DNA from: Dechloromonas sp.
Lineage (GTDB): Bacteria; Pseudomonadota; Gammaproteobacteria; Burkholderiales; Rhodocyclaceae
Assembly (NCBI GenBank): GCA_017302355.1
Contig: JAFLDQ010000159.1
Span: forward strand, 1-7,976
Direction: 5' to 3'
DNA: 7,976 bases
Shown here: one piece after another, positions 5,961-7,976 of the stretch
How the letters are laid out: each line of letters opens with the position of its first letter
How positions within the stretch are numbered: position 1 is the first letter of the stretch
The notes under the pieces: generated by a model
Databases searched by the model: none
Told to the model about the DNA's origin: nothing
Seen by the model: the letters and a program-made list of their open reading frames with translations, nothing else
Translations under genes and position numbers: made by a program

Positions 5961-6607
5961 ATGCGGCCGCCGGCGATTACGGGCTATGGGTCCTCGTGGC
6001 GATCAACTCGGCCTTCTTTATCCTGTTCGCCGCCAGCTTCTTCAAGCCGCGCAGCCGGCAGGACTGGCGCACGCTGGGCATGTTCTCGGCCTTCGTCGTC
6101 GCGCTGTTCACCGAGATGTACGGCTTCCCGCTGACCATCTACCTGCTGTCCGGATGGCTGAGCGAACGCTTTCCCGAAATCAACTGGCTGTCCCATGATG
6201 CCGGGCATTTGCCGGAAATGCTGCTGGGCTGGCAGGCAAATCCGCACTTCGGGCCCTTCCACCTGCTGTCCAACGTCTTGATCGTCGGGGGCTTCTGGCT
6301 CCTCGCCAAGGCTTGGCCGGTGCTGTACCGGGCCCAGAAGGCGGGGCGCCTGGCGACGACCGGCCCCTATGCCCGGCTACGCCATCCGCAGTACGCCGCC
6401 TTCATCCTGGTCATGACCGGCTTCCTGTTCCAGTGGCCGACGCTGATCACCTTGACCCTGTTCCCGGTCCTGGCCGCGATCTACGTTCGCCTGGCGCATC
6501 GCGAGGAGACCGAGGCGCTGGCGGTTTTCGGCCCGGACTATCGGGCCTATATGGAGACGACGGCGAGGTGGTGGCCGTTTGGGCGGGGCGCCCGAATACC
6601 GGGCTGA
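5957..6607 (+). CDS. ICMT/PEMT-like integral membrane methyltransferase family protein
   Basis: Member of the isoprenylcysteine carboxyl methyltransferase-like superfamily of SAM-dependent membrane enzymes; the substrate here is unknown. The 216-residue protein has about five hydrophobic segments (near 9-28, 39-64, 101-120, 147-158, 160-178). The C-terminal family signature is complete: [11 protein letters not shown] (136-146), then REE (182-184), [22 protein letters not shown] (described by F191, Y195, Y198 and the W205-W206-P207 end), which in ICMT/PEMT relatives forms the SAM-binding site. The N-terminal part contains [13 protein letters not shown] (80-92) with several possible metal-binding or catalytic residues. 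ATG at 5957 overlaps the DUF2933 stop by 4 nt. Bacterial relatives are often annotated next to copper genes; whether it methylates a lipid, protein or isoprenoid cannot be told. A probable terminator follows directly. Confidence 0.85.
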   Translation: MNAAAGDYGLWVLVAINSAFFILFAASFFKPRSRQDWRTLGMFSAFVVALFTEMYGFPLTIYLLSGWLSERFPEINWLSHDAGHLPEMLLGWQANPHFGPFHLLSNVLIVGGFWLLAKAWPVLYRAQKAGRLATTGPYARLRHPQYAAFILVMTGFLFQWPTLITLTLFPVLAAIYVRLAHREETEALAVFGPDYRAYMETTARWWPFGRGARIPG

Positions 6608-6641
6608 GGCCGGTTGCCAGGGGGCAGCAGGGCCGTTTTTT
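6608..6641 (+). terminator. Probable rho-independent terminator after the ICMT-like gene
   Basis: GGCC (6608-6611) pairs with GGCC (6631-6634), and inside it TTGCC (6614-6618) pairs with GGCAG (6623-6627, one G-T wobble) around a 4-nt loop, with a small internal loop (GG opposite CAG). One base later there is a run of six T (6636-6641). It begins immediately after the upstream stop codon and would separate the copper unit from the regulatory genes. The imperfect stem lowers certainty. Confidence 0.5.
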
Positions 6642-6677
6642 CTGTCGGCTTTTCAAACGCTCGGGCAAAATGCGGCC
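6642..6677 (+). promoter_or_regulatory. Candidate promoter of the response regulator (possible leaderless start)
   Basis: CAAAAT (6666-6671) resembles a -10 element and is followed by six bases and then the ATG at 6678, which would put the transcription start on or next to the start codon. No Shine-Dalgarno-like purine tract is present in the preceding 20 nt, and no good -35 is visible (TGTCGG at 6643-6648 has the right spacing but poor identity). No TTAC-N6-GTAA box is seen here, so autoregulation through that box is not supported. Confidence 0.3.
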
Positions 6678-7349
6678 ATGAAGATCCTCATCGTCGAAGA
6701 CGAAACGAAGACCGGCGACTACCTCAGGCAGGGCCTCGCCGAGGCCGGCTTCACGGCCGATCTCGTCCGCAACGGGGGCGACGGCATGCACGAGGCGTTG
6801 AGTGGCGACCATGACCTGCTGATCCTCGACGTCAACCTGCCGGGAGTCGACGGCTGGCAGGTGCTGAAGGCGCTGCGCGCCGCCGGGCGCGACCTGCCGG
6901 TGCTGTACCTGACCGCCCGCGACCAGGTCGAGGACCGCGTCAAGGGGCTGGAACTGGGGGCCGACGATTACCTCGTCAAGCCCTTCGCCTTCTCCGAGCT
7001 GCTGGCCCGCGTGCGCACCCTGCTACGCCGGGGGCGCGTCCGCGAAGCCGAAACCCTGGCCCTGGCGGATCTCGAACTCGACGTGCTGAAACGCCGCGCC
7101 AGCCGTGCCGGCCAGCGCATCGACCTGACCGCCAAGGAATTCGCGCTGCTCGAACTCTTCCTGCGCCGCCAGGGCGAAGTGCTGTCGCGCAGCTTCATTG
7201 CCTCGCAGGTGTGGGACATGAATTTCGCTTCCGATACCAATGTCGTCGAGGTCGCCATCCGCCGGCTGCGCGCCAAGGTCGACGACGATTTCGCGCCGAA
7301 GCTGATCCACACCCTGCGCGGCATGGGCTACGTCATGGAAATCCGCTGA
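6678..7349 (+). CDS. cusR: OmpR-family heavy-metal response regulator (CusR/CopR type)
   Basis: Cytoplasmic transcription activator, expected to be phosphorylated by the adjacent kinase and to bind the TTAC-N6-GTAA boxes at 2383-2400 and 5282-5299. The 223-residue protein has a complete receiver domain (1 to about 115): acidic pocket E7-D8, phosphoacceptor D51 in [14 protein letters not shown]79 in LTA and K101 in KPF. A winged-helix Trans_Reg_C domain spans about 125-223 ([65 protein letters not shown]). This pattern, including [17 protein letters not shown], is that of the copper/silver/zinc regulators (CusR, CopR, SilR, CzcR). The ATG at 6678 gives the canonical MKILIVEDE start; an in-frame upstream extension to 6579 overlaps the preceding gene and terminator and is rejected. 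The kinase gene starts 2 nt after its stop. Metal identity rests on the neighbours. Confidence 0.95.
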   Translation: MKILIVEDETKTGDYLRQGLAEAGFTADLVRNGGDGMHEALSGDHDLLILDVNLPGVDGWQVLKALRAAGRDLPVLYLTARDQVEDRVKGLELGADDYLVKPFAFSELLARVRTLLRRGRVREAETLALADLELDVLKRRASRAGQRIDLTAKEFALLELFLRRQGEVLSRSFIASQVWDMNFASDTNVVEVAIRRLRAKVDDDFAPKLIHTLRGMGYVMEIR

Positions 7350-7351
7350 CC

Positions 7352-7976
7352 GTGACCCACTGGCGGCATTCGATCACGCTGCGCTTGGCGCTCGCCTTCG
7401 CGCTGCTGGCGGCACTGGTGTTCGCGGCGCTGGGCGCCTACCTGAGCCGCTCGGCCGATGCCCACATGGCCGAACTGGACGCCGACGAACTGCTGGGCAA
7501 ACTGGCGCTGGCCCGGCGCGTCGCAATGACCGAAACCACTCCGGCCGCCCTTGCTTCACGCCTCGGCGATGCGCTGGCCGGCGAGCATGGCGTGATCGTT
7601 GCGGTCGACGGAGAAAACGGGCCGATTTTCGCGTGGCCCGATGCCGGCAAGGCGCGGGTGCTGGCCGAGGCTTCCGCCGCCATCGGCGAAATTCCGCTGC
7701 GCCTGGAACTCGCCGGGGGTGAATTCCGGGCGGTTGCCGGGGCGCTCGCTACCGGGTGGGGCGACGAGGCGCGCGTCGTCGTCGCCCGCGACATCCGCCA
7801 TCACACCGATTTCCTCGACCAGATGCGGCGCGATTTCTGGCTGGCGGTGCTGGCGGCCGCGCTGCTCACCGCCGGCGTCGGCCTGCTGGTCGCCCGCCGC
7901 GGCCTGCTTCCGGTGCGCGCGATCGCCCAGGCTGCCGGGCGGATTTCCGCCGGCCGGCTCGACGAGCGCATCCCGG
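7352..7976 (+). CDS. cusS: CusS/CopS-like heavy-metal sensor histidine kinase, 3' end outside window
   Basis: Inner-membrane sensor kinase for the adjacent regulator. The start is GTG at 7352, 2 nt after the regulator stop; no closer alternative gives a full first membrane helix. The visible 208 codons read MTHWRHSITLRLALAFALL, with TM1 near 10-31, a periplasmic sensor region of about 130 residues (32-161), TM2 near 163-181, and the beginning of a HAMP linker (RRGLLPVRAIAQAAGRIS, then AGRLDERIP). The periplasmic end RDIRHHTDFLDQMRRDFW (146-163) matches the style of the CusS/CopS/SilS family just before TM2. Candidate metal ligands in the sensor region include H38-M39, M59, H79, H150, H151 and M158. 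HisKA and HATPase domains, expected in a full protein of about 450-480 residues, lie past the right edge, so kinase competence cannot be judged. Family is well supported by layout and pairing. Confidence 0.9.
   Translation, partial: MTHWRHSITLRLALAFALLAALVFAALGAYLSRSADAHMAELDADELLGKLALARRVAMTETTPAALASRLGDALAGEHGVIVAVDGENGPIFAWPDAGKARVLAEASAAIGEIPLRLELAGGEFRAVAGALATGWGDEARVVVARDIRHHTDFLDQMRRDFWLAVLAAALLTAGVGLLVARRGLLPVRAIAQAAGRISAGRLDERIP

Noticed and set aside
1..7976. Search by eye for insertion sequences, tRNA/rRNA genes, attachment sites and CRISPR arrays.
   Set aside because: No transposase, long terminal inverted repeats, tRNA-like cloverleaf or spaced repeats were seen; base and codon use look uniform across the window.

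Overview
The window is a compact copper (probably Cu(I)/Ag(I)) resistance and homeostasis island. It is very GC-rich, strongly GC-biased at third codon positions, densely packed and has short intergenic gaps. The gene styles (a P1B copper ATPase with YHS and heavy-metal-binding N-terminal domains, DUF2933, an ICMT-like protein, a CusRS/CopRS-type pair) suggest a Gram-negative proteobacterium. I favour a betaproteobacterium, perhaps a Rhodocyclales relative of Dechloromonas/Azonexus; this taxonomic call is inference from protein style only.

Left part (1-2315, minus strand): an operon reading leftwards encodes a CusF-like periplasmic copper chaperone, a TolC/CusC-like outer-membrane channel and a CusB-like membrane fusion protein that runs off the left edge. 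A CusA-type RND pump is expected beyond the edge. The three genes overlap by 4 nt at each junction, so they are probably translationally coupled.

Middle (2316-5272): a divergent promoter region contains a perfect 18-bp palindrome of TTAC-N6-GTAA type. To its right are a secreted methionine-rich protein and a Cu(+) P-type ATPase whose N-terminus has YHS and CPMHP-type metal-binding domains in place of the usual CxxC HMA domain.

Right part (5273-7976, plus strand): a second TTAC-N6-GTAA box precedes a three-gene unit: an 80-residue secreted His/Lys-rich protein of unknown function, a two-TM DUF2933 protein with a His/Gly-rich tail, and an ICMT-like membrane methyltransferase. A probable terminator follows, then an OmpR-family response regulator with no visible Shine-Dalgarno sequence and a CusS/CopS-like sensor kinase cut by the right edge before its catalytic domains.

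Working model: the kinase senses periplasmic copper/silver and phosphorylates the regulator, which binds the two palindromic boxes. It thereby induces inner-membrane export (ATPase), periplasmic buffering (Met-rich protein, CusF, small His protein) and trans-envelope export (CusCBA). The least understood part is the small-protein/DUF2933/ICMT unit. The two shared boxes make it a likely member of the same regulon, and it is the best candidate here for undescribed biology.
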